DNA of 49,022 nt from Desulfuromonas sp. (GCA_002869605.1 PKUI01000055.1:1-49022), one strand, 5' to 3'; positions 8,663 to 18,146 are shown, numbered from the stretch's first letter. Made by a program: numbers and translations. The notes: generated from the sequence alone by a model not told the origin.

Positions 8663-9250
8663 TTAATCGTCCAAATCAAGAATATGCTCGACCGCCTCGA
8701 CGATGCTGGGAAAAGCTTGAACACTATCGTAACGCATGGCAACACGAGCCTTCTCTCCATAACCGGTTGCCACCATCAACGGCCGCACACCGGCCTGCAG
8801 GCCGGCCTCAATGTCCGCGAGCTTGTCTCCGACCATCCAGGAGCGAGCCAGATCCACGTTAAGATCACAGGCGGCAGCCAGCAGCATCCCCGGGCTCGGC
8901 TTACGGCAGGAACAGTCTCCCGTCAACTCGCTGTCACCGGCATTCGGGTGATGAGGGCAAACGTAAAAGCCATCCACGGAGGTCTGATACGACAACAAAC
9001 TAGCCGAGAGGTGGTCATGCAGCCGGTCAACATCCGCGAGGGTATAGTACCCCCGTGCCACTCCGGACTGATTGGTTACCACAACCACCAGGTAACCGGC
9101 GTCTTTAAGACGCTTGATCGCCTCGGGCGCGCCCGGAATAAACTCGAAGTCCTCAACCTTGTAGAGGTAGTCCTTTTCGACGTTGATGGTGCCATCACGG
9201 TCGAGGAACACCGCCGGGCGCGACGTAGTGTCTTTACGGCTACTGTTCAT
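8663..9250 (-). CDS. gmhB: D-glycero-beta-D-manno-heptose 1,7-bisphosphate 7-phosphatase
   Basis: This 195-residue HAD-superfamily phosphatase removes the 7-phosphate in ADP-heptose synthesis. The N-terminal VFLDRDGTINVEKDY carries the nucleophile Asp and acid/base Asp. VVVTNQSGVARGYY follows, then the zinc site CPHHPNAGD...CSCRKPSPGM, then MVGDKLADIEAGLQAG. I chose ATG 9250 over the longer frame to 9307 because the conserved region begins 13 residues later and the extension lies inside hldE. With this start it overlaps hldE by 11 bases, and the Shine-Dalgarno is weak, consistent with coupled translation. It is the last gene before the terminator. Confidence 0.94.
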   Translation of the reverse strand: MNSSRKDTTSRPAVFLDRDGTINVEKDYLYKVEDFEFIPGAPEAIKRLKDAGYLVVVVTNQSGVARGYYTLADVDRLHDHLSASLLSYQTSVDGFYVCPHHPNAGDSELTGDCSCRKPSPGMLLAAACDLNVDLARSWMVGDKLADIEAGLQAGVRPLMVATGYGEKARVAMRYDSVQAFPSIVEAVEHILDLDD

Positions 9251-10718
9251 CGCTATACTGCTGGAGAACTTTTTCGATAATGTTAGTGGTCGATTTACCA
9301 TCAACAAACTGGATCAGCTCAACACGCCCACCGCAGCTTTCAACGAATTCCCTGCCCACAACCTCTTTCGGAGAGTAGTCCCCCCCTTTGACGAGGATAT
9401 CGGGCTTTACGATCTCGATCAGTTGCAGTGGGGTATCTTCATTGAACACCACCACATAATCAATACAGTCAAGTGCAGCCAAGATATGTGCACGCTCTTC
9501 CTCGCCGATCAGAGGACGTTTTGCCCCTTTGAGACGACGGATCGATGCGTCGCTGTTCAAACCAAGGACAAGCAGGTCGCCGAGCTGCCTGGCTTTCTGC
9601 AGATATTTAACATGCCCGACATGCAACAGGTCAAAGCAGCCGTTGGTAAAGACAATCTTCTTTCCTGCTCCCCTATGCGGCGCGAGGGCTTCATCAACAC
9701 CGACGCAACTCGTGATTTTAAGCTCACTGTCAAAATGGCTGTGCGACAATGCCGCCAGAATCTCCTCGGCATCGGCCGTAGAAGCGCCAACCTTGGCGAC
9801 AACTAGCCCGGCCGCGACGTTGGCCAACCAGGCCGCCTGCTCCAGAGGTGCCCCGGCAGTGAAGGCCGTACCAAGCACGGTCAGCACCGTGTCCCCGGCG
9901 CCCGTAACGTCGAAAACCTCACGTGCCTCGGCAGGAAGTCGCTCCTCCCGTCCGTCGGGGAAAAAGAGGCTGATCCCCTCTTCGCTGCGCGTCAGCGCCA
10001 GAGCATCGAGTTCCAAATCTTTCAGCAAGGTAAAGCCGGCATCGCGCAGAGATGCATCGTCCGCACGCTCGAGGCCAGCAACCACTTGCAGTTCCTTTCG
10101 ATTGGGCGTGAGCAGGGTCGCCCCCCGATACTTGCCGAACTCACTCCCTTTCGGATCGATAATAACCGGTACTCCCTGTTTTCTGGCACTCTGGATCACC
10201 TCCTGCAGAACACGCTCCGAGAGCACCCCCTTGAGATAGTCCGAAACCAGGACCAGGTCGCTCTCACCCGTTTGCATCGAGAGATAATCAAGCAACCGCT
10301 GTTCCGCTTCGGCACTGATCGCCTCGCGGCTCTCGTGGTCGATACGCACAATCTGCTGGTTGCTCGCCAGCACCCGGGTCTTGCGGCTGGTGATCCTCCC
10401 CGGCTGAGTGACGATTCCCTCATCCGACAACCCACGCACCTCGAGACGCTTCTTCAGAAGCACGGCGTTCTCGTCGTCACCGATCACGCTGGCAACAGAG
10501 ACCCTGCATCCGAGAGCGATCAGATTATTAACGACATTGCCGGCCCCGCCCAGGCGTACGTCACTGCGCTTGAGATCGAGCACCTGGACCGGAGCCTCGG
10601 GGGAAATCCGCTCGACCGAGCCCCACAGGTACTCATCGAGCATCAGGTCGCCGATGACCAGCACTTTAAGTGCTGCGATTTTTTCCAGCAGCAACTTGAC
10701 GTGGGTACGTTTCAACAC
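9240..10718 (-). CDS. hldE: bifunctional heptose-7-phosphate kinase / heptose-1-phosphate adenylyltransferase
   Basis: This 492-residue fusion is the normal HldE arrangement. The N-terminal ribokinase-like domain (about 1-320) has VLVIGDLMLDEYLWG, LGGAGNVVNNLIALG and, near residue 270, DVTGAGDTVLTVLG with the catalytic Asp. The C-terminal cytidylyltransferase-like domain begins near residue 350 with VFTNGCFDLLHVGHVKYL, containing the HXGH nucleotidyl-transfer motif. It phosphorylates heptose-7-phosphate and later adenylates heptose-1-phosphate. The start is GTG 10718, and AAAGGG upstream overlaps the end of gmhA. Both active sites look intact. Confidence 0.96.
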   Translation of the reverse strand: MLKRTHVKLLLEKIAALKVLVIGDLMLDEYLWGSVERISPEAPVQVLDLKRSDVRLGGAGNVVNNLIALGCRVSVASVIGDDENAVLLKKRLEVRGLSDEGIVTQPGRITSRKTRVLASNQQIVRIDHESREAISAEAEQRLLDYLSMQTGESDLVLVSDYLKGVLSERVLQEVIQSARKQGVPVIIDPKGSEFGKYRGATLLTPNRKELQVVAGLERADDASLRDAGFTLLKDLELDALALTRSEEGISLFFPDGREERLPAEAREVFDVTGAGDTVLTVLGTAFTAGAPLEQAAWLANVAAGLVVAKVGASTADAEEILAALSHSHFDSELKITSCVGVDEALAPHRGAGKKIVFTNGCFDLLHVGHVKYLQKARQLGDLLVLGLNSDASIRRLKGAKRPLIGEEERAHILAALDCIDYVVVFNEDTPLQLIEIVKPDILVKGGDYSPKEVVGREFVESCGGRVELIQFVDGKSTTNIIEKVLQQYSDEQ

Positions 10719-10724
10719 AACGGT

Positions 10725-11312
10725 TTACCCTTTCTCGCCCTGACGTGAAGAGAAGGCCTTGTCGATCAGCAGGCAGAGCAGGTGGATAATCACCGCGTGC
10801 CCCTCCTGAATATGCGGCGTCTGATCTACCGCAACGGTTAAAGCCAGCTCCACCTGCCCATGGATATCTCCGCCATCGCGCCCCAGAAGGGCCACGGTGC
10901 GGCACGCACGCTGCTTGGCAACCTCAAAACCACGCAGCACATTCTCCGAATTGCCACTGGTCGAGATTCCGACCACTACATCGCCCGAAGCCGCCAGCGC
11001 CTCAACTTGACGGGCAAACAGCTCCCTGAAGCCATAATCGTTACCCACCGCAGTCAGGATCGAGCTGTCGGTGGTCAACGCCAGCGCCGGAAGCCCCTGG
11101 CGCTGGTGCAAAAAACGTCCAACCAGCTCGGCGGCAAAATGTTGTGCGTCCGCCGCGGAGCCGCCGTTGCCCATAATCAGCACCTTGCGCCCATCCACCA
11201 GGGCATCAATCAGCACCTTGGCGACTTGTTCAATCTCCAGGGGAAGCTGTTCCGCCGCGACATCCAGCATCCGCCGATGCCCTTCAAAGTAGTCTCCGAT
11301 AACACCCTGCAT
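10725..11312 (-). CDS. gmhA: sedoheptulose-7-phosphate isomerase (phosphoheptose isomerase)
   Basis: This 195-residue SIS-domain enzyme converts sedoheptulose-7-phosphate to heptose-7-phosphate, the entry step for LPS core heptose. VLIMGNGGSAADAQHFAAEL is the diagnostic phosphate-binding loop with metal ligands. GISTSGNSENVLRG and the C-terminal TPHIQEGHAVIIHLLC complete the active site. The start ATG 11312 overlaps the ugd stop (TGATG), so the two are translationally coupled. With hldE and gmhB, all steps up to ADP-D-glycero-heptose are present. The epimerase HldD is not in the window. Confidence 0.96.
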   Translation of the reverse strand: MQGVIGDYFEGHRRMLDVAAEQLPLEIEQVAKVLIDALVDGRKVLIMGNGGSAADAQHFAAELVGRFLHQRQGLPALALTTDSSILTAVGNDYGFRELFARQVEALAASGDVVVGISTSGNSENVLRGFEVAKQRACRTVALLGRDGGDIHGQVELALTVAVDQTPHIQEGHAVIIHLLCLLIDKAFSSRQGEKG

Positions 11313-12664
11313 CAGCTGCCCCCCTTACTCCCTTCGATGCTCCGCCCGCGGCCGATGCCGTAGTAGGCGATACCGGCTTCTTCAACCCGCTGCGGATCGA
11401 AGATATTGCGTCCATCAAAAATAACCGGAGTCTTTAGTTCGCGAGCAATCTGTTCGAAATCGGGACTGCGGAACACCTTCCACTCGGTGAGCACCACCAG
11501 GGCATCGGCCCCCTCCAGGGCCTGGTCACGTGACTCACACAGCACAAGATCGTCACGTTCTCCATAAATACGCTGAGCCTCGAGCATCGCTTCCGGATCG
11601 TAGGCTTTGACCCTCGCCCCGGCACGCCACAGAGTCTCCATCAGAACACGGCTGGGTGCCTCGCGCATATCGTCGGTCTCGGGTTTAAAAGCGAGCCCCC
11701 ACAGGGCGATGGTCTTGCCCGCCAGATCACGATCGAAAAACGACTCGACCTTGCGAAACAACAGACTCTTCTGGTTGGCATTCACCTCTTCAACCGCTGT
11801 CAAAATCCTGGCGTTGAAATCATGCTGACGCGCCACATACTCCAGGGCCTTCACATCCTTGGGAAAGCAGGATCCACCGTAGCCGGCCCCCGGATAGATG
11901 AAGGAATATCCGATACGTGAATCGGAGCCTATCCCCTGGCGTACCATCTCGATATCTGCCCCGACCCGCTCAGCAATATTGGCCAGCTCGTTCATGAAGC
12001 TGATCTTGGTCGCCAGCATGGCGTTGGCAGCATACTTGGTCAGTTCGGCAGAGCGCACATCCATCACCACCATGCGCTCATGATTGCGATTGTAGGGGGC
12101 ATACAACTCCTTGAGCAGCTCGGCAGTACGCGAATTGTCCGTACCGACGACAATCCGGTCCGGCTTGGTGAAGTCCTTGAGGGCAGCCCCTTCCTTGAGA
12201 AATTCCGGATTGGAGACCACATCGAAATCGACCGATTCTCCCCTGCGCATGAGTTCATCGCTGATTGTCTCTCGTACCATGTCGGCGGTCCCGACCGGAA
12301 CCGTCGACTTGTCCACAACAATCCGATAATCCGACATGCGCGTCCCGATACTGCGTGCGACCGCCAACACATGCTGCAGGTCGGCGCTGCCATCCTCGTC
12401 AGGTGGAGTACCGACGGCTATGAACTGAAAAAGACCATGAGCCACACCTGCGTCAGGATCGCAGGAAAAACGCAGACGCCCCGCCATAGCGTTCTCTTTG
12501 ATCATCTCGGCAAGGCCGGGCTCGAAAATAGGTATCTCACCGCGCTGCAAGCGCGCGATTTTGTCCTGATCAATATCAATGCACAGAACGTCGTTGCCGA
12601 CATCAGCAAAGCAGGCACCGGTCACCAGACCGACATACCCTGAACCGTAGATCGTTATCTTCAC
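11312..12664 (-). CDS. ugd: UDP-glucose 6-dehydrogenase
   Basis: This 450-residue NAD-dependent enzyme oxidises UDP-glucose to UDP-glucuronate. The start GTG 12664 gives [20 protein letters not shown] at once and has GGAGA upstream; the longer frame to 12781 adds 39 non-homologous residues from the waaL gene region. Conserved parts are [28 protein letters not shown], and [14 protein letters not shown] with the catalytic Cys. [20 protein letters not shown] and the C-terminal [10 protein letters not shown] follow. Its GTG overlaps the waaL stop (GTGA). The product could feed uronic acids or pentoses into the LPS core or O-chain; no UDP-glucuronate-using enzyme is visible here. Confidence 0.95.
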   Translation of the reverse strand: MKITIYGSGYVGLVTGACFADVGNDVLCIDIDQDKIARLQRGEIPIFEPGLAEMIKENAMAGRLRFSCDPDAGVAHGLFQFIAVGTPPDEDGSADLQHVLAVARSIGTRMSDYRIVVDKSTVPVGTADMVRETISDELMRRGESVDFDVVSNPEFLKEGAALKDFTKPDRIVVGTDNSRTAELLKELYAPYNRNHERMVVMDVRSAELTKYAANAMLATKISFMNELANIAERVGADIEMVRQGIGSDSRIGYSFIYPGAGYGGSCFPKDVKALEYVARQHDFNARILTAVEEVNANQKSLLFRKVESFFDRDLAGKTIALWGLAFKPETDDMREAPSRVLMETLWRAGARVKAYDPEAMLEAQRIYGERDDLVLCESRDQALEGADALVVLTEWKVFRSPDFEQIARELKTPVIFDGRNIFDPQRVEEAGIAYYGIGRGRSIEGSKGGS

Positions 12665-13968
12665 CTTGGGTCTTCTCCATCTGTTGTGGTTTGCTGTTGC
12701 TCCAGCAACAGGAGTGTTGCCGCAATAAATACGCTCAGAAAGATAAGATAGCTGTGCACGAAAACAGAACGAGCCAACCAAGCCTCAGAAAGTCCAAAAG
12801 CAAAGAACGCAACAACGGTGATCAAACCGGCCACGGGGACAAACCGCTCTATGCCGCCGCTCTCTGCCAAGAGATTGAACCCCTTTACAAAAAAACGGAA
12901 CGGGAAGTAGAACACCGCCAGCAACATCGTCACGAGCCCTAAACCACCCATAACCGCCAATGCCTCGGCAAAAATGCTGTGCGCATGTGTCCATGCATAA
13001 TCCAACTCCGTCTCCCCGGAACGCATTCTCGACTCGACTTCAAGGGGGAAATCTCCCAGACCTGTCCCCACAAGCGGGTGATGCTTCCAGACATCAAAAG
13101 CAATCTCCCACAACATGAAACGCTGCCCAAGTGACGTATTTGGCTGCGACCCATCAAGATAGCTTTCGACACTCTGCAACGTTCGCTCAGCCTGCCTTCC
13201 TATGCTTTGGGGAAAGAGCTGAGGCAAACCGAGCACCACAACCAGAAAAACACCGCCGGCGACCACAAGCATTCTCAGCTTGAGCTTACGGCGATAAAGC
13301 CAGAGCAGAAGAAACATCACTAGGGGAAACGCAGCCCAGGCTCCACGTGTCTGGGACAGAGTGGCTGCCACAAAAGCACTGACCATACTGGCGACCACAA
13401 GCCAAGGCTCTTTGCAGTTCCCCTTCCCCACCATTCCAGAAACCAGCCCCCCAAGCAGGATCAGGGCCACATACATAGCCAGGTCGCCGAAAATAATCGG
13501 ATGGTAGTAGCCCTGCGCACGCGGAAGATGGCGTATCCAGACCGCATGCATGGCGACAACCAACATAAGTGGTCCGGAACAGACAAAGCCCCACCACAAT
13601 TTGCGATACCATTCGCCTGGAAGCCGCAGAAAACCCGGGATCAGAAGGAAAGCGACATTCAAAGTAGCAATTTTTTCAAAGCGCACGCGGCTGTAGGAAA
13701 AATCATCCACATGGACCCAACTCAGCAGCGTAGCAACAAGCAGAAGCAACAACCCCAATTTGAAACCACGCAGTAAAACCGTCGAGGGAATCGCCTTTTT
13801 GCGGCGTATCAGAAAAACACAGCCTAAGGCAATTATCACGAATGACGCAGAGGCCCAACTTTTGACAACTGCTATTCCAAGAGGAAAAACAGCCAGCAGC
13901 CAAATGATAACAGACCCTGCCTTGTCAAACATTTTGTCTTTTAGTTCGAGGCCAGACACCTCACCCAT
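12661..13968 (-). CDS. waaL: O-antigen ligase family membrane protein (probable WaaL)
   Basis: This 435-residue polytopic protein has about 10-12 hydrophobic segments. Its Wzy_C/ligase core is [20 protein letters not shown], followed by a large periplasmic loop with [11 protein letters not shown] and [19 protein letters not shown]; the THAHS His is the residue position conserved in ligases. The family includes both WaaL ligases and Wzy polymerases. Because the window encodes an ABC-type (Wzm/Wzt) exporter, which needs no Wzy, the ligase role is more likely: joining O-chain from undecaprenyl diphosphate to lipid A-core in the periplasm. The start ATG 13968 has AAAGGGG upstream. It is first in the operon with ugd and the heptose genes. 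Confidence 0.85.
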   Translation of the reverse strand: MGEVSGLELKDKMFDKAGSVIIWLLAVFPLGIAVVKSWASASFVIIALGCVFLIRRKKAIPSTVLLRGFKLGLLLLLVATLLSWVHVDDFSYSRVRFEKIATLNVAFLLIPGFLRLPGEWYRKLWWGFVCSGPLMLVVAMHAVWIRHLPRAQGYYHPIIFGDLAMYVALILLGGLVSGMVGKGNCKEPWLVVASMVSAFVAATLSQTRGAWAAFPLVMFLLLWLYRRKLKLRMLVVAGGVFLVVVLGLPQLFPQSIGRQAERTLQSVESYLDGSQPNTSLGQRFMLWEIAFDVWKHHPLVGTGLGDFPLEVESRMRSGETELDYAWTHAHSIFAEALAVMGGLGLVTMLLAVFYFPFRFFVKGFNLLAESGGIERFVPVAGLITVVAFFAFGLSEAWLARSVFVHSYLIFLSVFIAATLLLLEQQQTTTDGEDPR

Positions 13969-14001
13969 GAAAACACCCCTTTATCCTTCAAAAATCCCTC
14001 T

Positions 14002-14030
14002 ATCATATGAAAAAATAAACTTTCAGGCAA
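14002..14030 (-). promoter_or_regulatory. sigma-70-like promoter for the waaL-ugd-gmhA-hldE-gmhB operon
   Basis: On the minus strand TTGCCT (14030-14025) and TATGAT (14007-14002) are 17 bases apart in an AT-rich setting, predicting a start near 13995 and a leader of about 27 bases to the waaL ATG. The rest of the 229-base gap 13969-14197 between kdkA and waaL holds no gene that I can support. Confidence 0.6.
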
Positions 14031-14197
14031 TCAGGAAATCACTGAACGATTTACAACCTTATCAGCGGGAAGCAATTGACAGCACCCGGGCTCTCGCCTA
14101 TGATTCGAGCCTTAATCGAGAGGGACAAGCCCTCGAAACAAGCACCAAGATCATCAGCCAGAACGGTGACAGCAAAACCCCAAAGGAAAAAAACAAG

Positions 14198-14920
14198 TTA
14201 AGCTGGGAATTGTTGGTATCCGTGAAGCAACTCGAGCCAGTTGCTGGTCTCGAAAGAGAAGCCCTGACGCTGGCCTTTAAGCTTAAGTAATGAGCGGTGC
14301 AACCGCTCCAGATTGGATTCACGCCAACGCCCCGGCGAGCGAAGCTCACCACGATCGAAGTCGAGCAGAAAAAACGACCCCAGATGATCAACGAGGATAT
14401 TGTGCGCATTGAGGTCTGCGTGAAAAACCCCACGCCGATGAAAACGCCTCAACAACTGGCCGAGTTCCAACCATGTAGCGGCCCCCAGGCCTCCTTGCGA
14501 GAGCAAGCCCGAGAGGGTTGTAACACCCCGGATCTCCTCGGTAATCAAATCCGCACGATAGGTCAATAGCCCGGGCAGGTAATGCGCGGCCACTGGCCGC
14601 GGGACCGGAAAGCCTTCAGCATGCAGTAGCGCCAGCAGGTGCCACTCTCTCCAGGGGCGGCTGTTCTGCGTCCCGGTTTTAAAATAGCGATCATGAATGA
14701 CTTTACCGACGAGCCCACCCCGGCGATAATGACGCAAAACCCAGGCGGATTCGCCATGGCGAACGAAATAATTTGAACCGCGCCCTTCTTCTGTATCAAC
14801 CGCTCCAGATTGCAAATAGTTACTCGGGAGAAACAGAGCCGGCGATGGGTCAGTAACCAGGTCTGGATCAAACAGGATCCGGCTGCATCCACAATCATGA
14901 CATTGAGGTTGAATCTGCAA
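14198..14920 (-). CDS. kdkA: 3-deoxy-D-manno-octulosonic acid (Kdo) kinase
   Basis: This 240-residue small kinase of the Kdo/WaaP family phosphorylates Kdo of the LPS inner core. It shows GKVIHDRYFKTG, REWHLLALLHAEGFPVPRPV, and the catalytic segment GVFHADLNAHNILVD (HxDLxxxN). FFLLDFDRGELRSPG, corresponding to the metal-binding DFG position, follows. I chose TTG 14920 because a strong GGAAGGGGAAG precedes it by about 5-7 bases and the length then matches known KdkA (about 240). The longer frame to 15034 would overlap the opposite-strand heptosyltransferase deeply. With this start the gene shares its first base with that divergent gene, so its promoter must lie inside the neighbour's coding sequence. 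Confidence 0.88.
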   Translation of the reverse strand: MQIQPQCHDCGCSRILFDPDLVTDPSPALFLPSNYLQSGAVDTEEGRGSNYFVRHGESAWVLRHYRRGGLVGKVIHDRYFKTGTQNSRPWREWHLLALLHAEGFPVPRPVAAHYLPGLLTYRADLITEEIRGVTTLSGLLSQGGLGAATWLELGQLLRRFHRRGVFHADLNAHNILVDHLGSFFLLDFDRGELRSPGRWRESNLERLHRSLLKLKGQRQGFSFETSNWLELLHGYQQFPA

Positions 14921-15975
14921 TGAAACTTCCCCTTCCAGAGCCCCCGCAGTCGCTCTGCATCCTAAGACTATCCGCATTGGGTGACGTGACCCACGTCCTG
15001 CCAACCCTGCGAACCCTGCAAAAACACTGGCCACAATGTCACATCACCTGGGTCATTGGCAAGACCGAAGCCGCACTGGTGGGCGATATCCCCAAGGTCG
15101 AGTTCCTGGTCTTTGACAAGAGTCGTGGGCTGGCGGCCTATCGCGACCTGGCACAACAACTTCGCGGACGCCGTTTCGACGTGCTACTGCACATGCAGGC
15201 TGCGCTACGCGCCAGCCTTGCGAGCCTGCTGATTAAAGCCGACCTGCGCCTTGGCTTCGACAAGGCTCGAGCGTGCAATCTCCAGGGTCTGTTTACCAAT
15301 GCGCGCATTGCCCCCACGGGGAGACAGCATGTCCTCGATAGCTTCCTTGAGTTCCCCAAGGTCTTGGGTCTAAATGAGACAGATCTGCGCTGGGACATCC
15401 CGGTTCCGCAGGAGGCCCAGCAGGCGGTTGACGAACTGATTCCGACAACCGACCCGGTGCTGGTGATCAACCCCTGCTCGAGCGTCAGGGCGCGCAACTG
15501 GCGCAATTGGAGCGTTGAATCATACGCTTCAGTGATCGACTACGCTTTTGAAAAGTACGGACTGTTTACGGTCCTGACCGGAGGGCCTGCTGCCAACGAA
15601 AAGGGCTACGCCGAGGCGATCATCGCTGCAGCTAAGCACAAGCCGGTCAACCTGGTGGGGCGCACCAACCTCAAACAGATGCTCGCGGTACTTGAACAGG
15701 CGGCCGCCGTGATCGCCCCCGACACCGGGCCAGCCCATATAGCTAACGCCCTGGGGAAGAAGGTCATCGGCCTGTATGCGACCTCTAACCCAGAGCGGAC
15801 CGGCCCCTATTGCCACCGCGAACTAACAATCAACAAATATCCTCAGGCAATTGAACAGGAGTACCACAAAAAGGTGGACGAACTGAGGTGGGGAAAACGC
15901 GTAAGGAACCGGCACGCCATGGAACAAATCACCAGGGACGATGTAACCAGCGCACTGGAAAAAGCTCTCGGTTAG
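14920..15975 (+). CDS. GT9-family ADP-heptose:LPS heptosyltransferase
   Basis: This 351-residue GT9 enzyme should add heptose to Kdo or to a first heptose of the core on the cytoplasmic face. The N-terminal LCILRLSALGDVTHVLPTLR contains the invariant SALGD acceptor loop, with Asp as the base. The donor domain has VINPCSSVRARNWRNWSVES, VLTGGPAANE, and AVIAPDTGPAHIANALGKKV, the DTGxxH ADP-heptose signature. It looks more like WaaC than WaaF but I would not fix the number. The ATG at 14920 has only a distant GAGG upstream. It is the sole + strand gene between 1 and 44.6 kb. It starts head to head with kdkA (1 base shared) and ends tail to tail with the next gene (4 bases shared). Confidence 0.92.
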   Translation: MKLPLPEPPQSLCILRLSALGDVTHVLPTLRTLQKHWPQCHITWVIGKTEAALVGDIPKVEFLVFDKSRGLAAYRDLAQQLRGRRFDVLLHMQAALRASLASLLIKADLRLGFDKARACNLQGLFTNARIAPTGRQHVLDSFLEFPKVLGLNETDLRWDIPVPQEAQQAVDELIPTTDPVLVINPCSSVRARNWRNWSVESYASVIDYAFEKYGLFTVLTGGPAANEKGYAEAIIAAAKHKPVNLVGRTNLKQMLAVLEQAAAVIAPDTGPAHIANALGKKVIGLYATSNPERTGPYCHRELTINKYPQAIEQEYHKKVDELRWGKRVRNRHAMEQITRDDVTSALEKALG

Positions 15976-17069
15976 GCTTCCAGGTCACACACCTTGAAGT
16001 GAGTGGTCTGCAAGTCCGTATAATGTGCATAAAGCGCCTTGATTTCGGCACCTCGCGGTGTCCCATGTGCGGCAAAATGATCCCTGCTCAGCCGATAAGA
16101 TCTGATAGGGAGCTGCTCACCAAAAAGCCTGGAACAGTTCTCCAAAGCCGACGACAGCAACGAAACCAGAATCCTGGGTCTGGGACCGACCACGGCAAGT
16201 TGAAACTCAATCGGATAATCAAAAAGACATGTCTGCCAGCCGAGATGCTTCCCAAGTTGTGAAACGCGCTCCGGACTTTCACGGCGATGCGCCACATAAA
16301 CTACCCGCTGGCCATCCAGTTCCCTGGCCATCGCCTCAAGGTGCCACAGATACTCCGATTCCGTGAGTATTTCGGCTTCAACCAATGGCCCCCCCAGCAC
16401 ATAAATCACATCGTCGACCGGGACCTCCTGGATACTCTTGCGCAAATAGCCGTAGTCATTCTTCTCCAAGCAGTCCTGCTCAGGGAGCGTCACATCATAG
16501 ACACTGAAAAAAGTCAGCTGCGAAGGGTAGGTATCCCGAAGCCCGAACACCCAGTGCTTCAGAGCAGACCCAACACGCTTGCTCAGTCGCGGCCGGCCTG
16601 CACGTGCCCCATCGACACGCCATGCCGCATAACGTAACGTTGCCACACCATCATCCATGACGACCACCTTGTCGGCCCTGGCGCGCTGGGCAAAATGACG
16701 CATCAGCGCATTCTCCAGATCCCCTATCAGTACCACCTCCAGGGAGACAAGCCTTGAGGCCAGATTAGCGAGTTTGACGATCCCGAAGATATCGTTTCCC
16801 CACAAGGGGTGACGCTTGAACCTACCTACATCATAGGGTTCTATCCCTGGATTCAGACCGGAAGAAACCAGCGGCACGACACCACCCCAAGGGGGCGACA
16901 ACGTCAAAAGAGCCTGAAGCTGCGGAAGACTCTTGCGGTCAGCCATCAGCACCAGCAGACACTCTTGGGGAGAAAGCCCGAAATGGTGACAGGCCTCCAG
17001 GGCATTGAGAAACTGCAGGGGCGACTTGACGAGGGCTACACCACGGATATTCACAGAATTCGACATCAC
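15972..17069 (-). CDS. sialyltransferase-like glycosyltransferase (GT52/polysialyltransferase type), probable nonulosonate transferase
   Basis: This 365-residue protein opens with VALVKSPLQFLNALEACHHF, as in GT52 and alpha-2,8-polysialyltransferase families. VVVMDDGVATLRYA lies near residue 135, VYVAHRRESPERVSQL in the second half, and FDYPIEFQLAV then LVSLLSSALENCSRLFG near the C-terminus. The last elements match the HP and S/SS motifs of bacterial sialyltransferases that use CMP-activated nine-carbon sugars. The start is GTG 17069 or ATG 17066, immediately after the pseI stop. Placed at the end of a pseudaminic acid operon, it is the natural candidate for transferring CMP-pseudaminate, or its derivative, to the LPS core or a surface glycan. 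The family assignment comes from motif memory, not a search. Confidence 0.72.
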   Translation of the reverse strand: MMSNSVNIRGVALVKSPLQFLNALEACHHFGLSPQECLLVLMADRKSLPQLQALLTLSPPWGGVVPLVSSGLNPGIEPYDVGRFKRHPLWGNDIFGIVKLANLASRLVSLEVVLIGDLENALMRHFAQRARADKVVVMDDGVATLRYAAWRVDGARAGRPRLSKRVGSALKHWVFGLRDTYPSQLTFFSVYDVTLPEQDCLEKNDYGYLRKSIQEVPVDDVIYVLGGPLVEAEILTESEYLWHLEAMARELDGQRVVYVAHRRESPERVSQLGKHLGWQTCLFDYPIEFQLAVVGPRPRILVSLLSSALENCSRLFGEQLPIRSYRLSRDHFAAHGTPRGAEIKALYAHYTDLQTTHFKVCDLEA

Positions 17070-18146
17070 TCAGACCAGCAGGTCCCAGGCAAGTGGGGTC
17101 CCGCGTTTCACTTCTCTGGCCGCCTTGCGACCAAGAACAGTCTCAAGGTACTTCGGCGCGAGCCCGAAACCGGGCCGTATCGCACGCACATTCTCCCCAT
17201 TGAATGTTTCTCCGGCTTTCATGTCACGGGAGACATAAAGCGATCGTCTGAAAACTAGCGATTTTTTCTCTGCCGACGTCGGACCATAGGAAACCTGCCC
17301 CAACGACTGCCAGGCTCGCTCTGTTTCAACAACCAACGCCTGCATTTCCTGAGGCTCGAGAGAAAATGTGGAGTCAACTCCGCCATCAGCACGTGCCAGC
17401 GTAAAGTGCTTTTCAATTACCGTAGCCCCCAACGCAACGCTTGCCACAGAAACCCCAACCCCCATGGTGTGATCGGATAGTCCCACTTCACAGCTGAAAA
17501 GATCGCGCAGGTGAGGGATGGTGACGATATTGGTGTTTTCGGGATTGGCCGGATAAGTACTGGTGCACTTGAGCAACACCAGCTTGCAACATCCTTCCTC
17601 ACGCGCTGCCGTGACCGCTTCATCGAGTTCTGCAAGACTCGCCATCCCAGTCGACATGATAATTGGCTTCCCCGTGGCGGAGACCTTCCGGATCAGCGGC
17701 AGGTCAATATTTTCAAACGAGGAAATCTTGTATACCGGGACGTCAAGCTCCTCAAGAAAATCAACCGAGGTTGCATCGAATGGCGTACTAAAAAAGATCA
17801 GGCCGCGCTCTTTGCAACGTCTCATGATCGGCGCGTGCCACTCCCACGGGGTGTGCGCATCCCGATAAAGTTCGTAAAGATTACGCCCACACCAGAGGCT
17901 ACCCGGGTCTGAGATCAGGAACTCACGCTCCTTCAGGTCAAGCGTCATGGTCTCTGCCGTATAGGTCTGTAACTTGAGCGCATGCGCGCCGGAGGCAGCG
18001 GCGGCATCAACAATCTCGAGAGCACGTTCGAGGGAGTGGTTATGATTACCGGACATTTCGGCGATAATAAATGGAGGAGCATTCAGCCCAATCGCACGCG
18101 AGCCAAGCGTAAACCCAGTAGCCTGTTCATGGCTATATCCAGTCAT
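17070..18146 (-). CDS. pseI: pseudaminic acid synthase
   Basis: This 358-residue NeuB-family synthase condenses phosphoenolpyruvate with 6-deoxy-AltdiNAc to give pseudaminic acid. It has PPFIIAEMSGNHNHSLERAL, ALKLQTYTAETMT, and the PseI-specific LWCGRNLYELYRDAHTPWEW. FFSTPFDATSVDFLE, KPIIMSTGMASLAEL, CTSTYPANPENTN and GLSDHTMGVGVSVAS follow, the last carrying metal-binding residues. GATVIEKHFTLAR comes next. The C-terminal 60 residues form the SAF/antifreeze-like lid (RRSLYVSRDMKAGE, NVRAIRPGFGLAPKYLE). The GRNLYELY segment favours PseI over NeuB or LegI. It overlaps pseG-H by 4 bases (ATGA). Confidence 0.93.
   Translation of the reverse strand: MTGYSHEQATGFTLGSRAIGLNAPPFIIAEMSGNHNHSLERALEIVDAAAASGAHALKLQTYTAETMTLDLKEREFLISDPGSLWCGRNLYELYRDAHTPWEWHAPIMRRCKERGLIFFSTPFDATSVDFLEELDVPVYKISSFENIDLPLIRKVSATGKPIIMSTGMASLAELDEAVTAAREEGCCKLVLLKCTSTYPANPENTNIVTIPHLRDLFSCEVGLSDHTMGVGVSVASVALGATVIEKHFTLARADGGVDSTFSLEPQEMQALVVETERAWQSLGQVSYGPTSAEKKSLVFRRSLYVSRDMKAGETFNGENVRAIRPGFGLAPKYLETVLGRKAAREVKRGTPLAWDLLV

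Noticed and set aside
12661..13968. Calling the ligase-family gene Wzy polymerase
   Set aside because: The window carries a Wzm/Wzt ABC export system, which does not need Wzy, and sits with core and heptose genes. WaaL is the better reading, though the family alone cannot decide.
14091..14122. Inverted repeat ctctcg/cgagag considered as a kdkA terminator
   Set aside because: The arms are only 6 bp with a 20-base loop, and there is no T run on the minus strand.
13760..14290. 176-residue + strand open frame covering the kdkA-waaL gap
   Set aside because: It overlaps both genes antisense and covers a good minus-strand promoter. Its composition is not protein-like.
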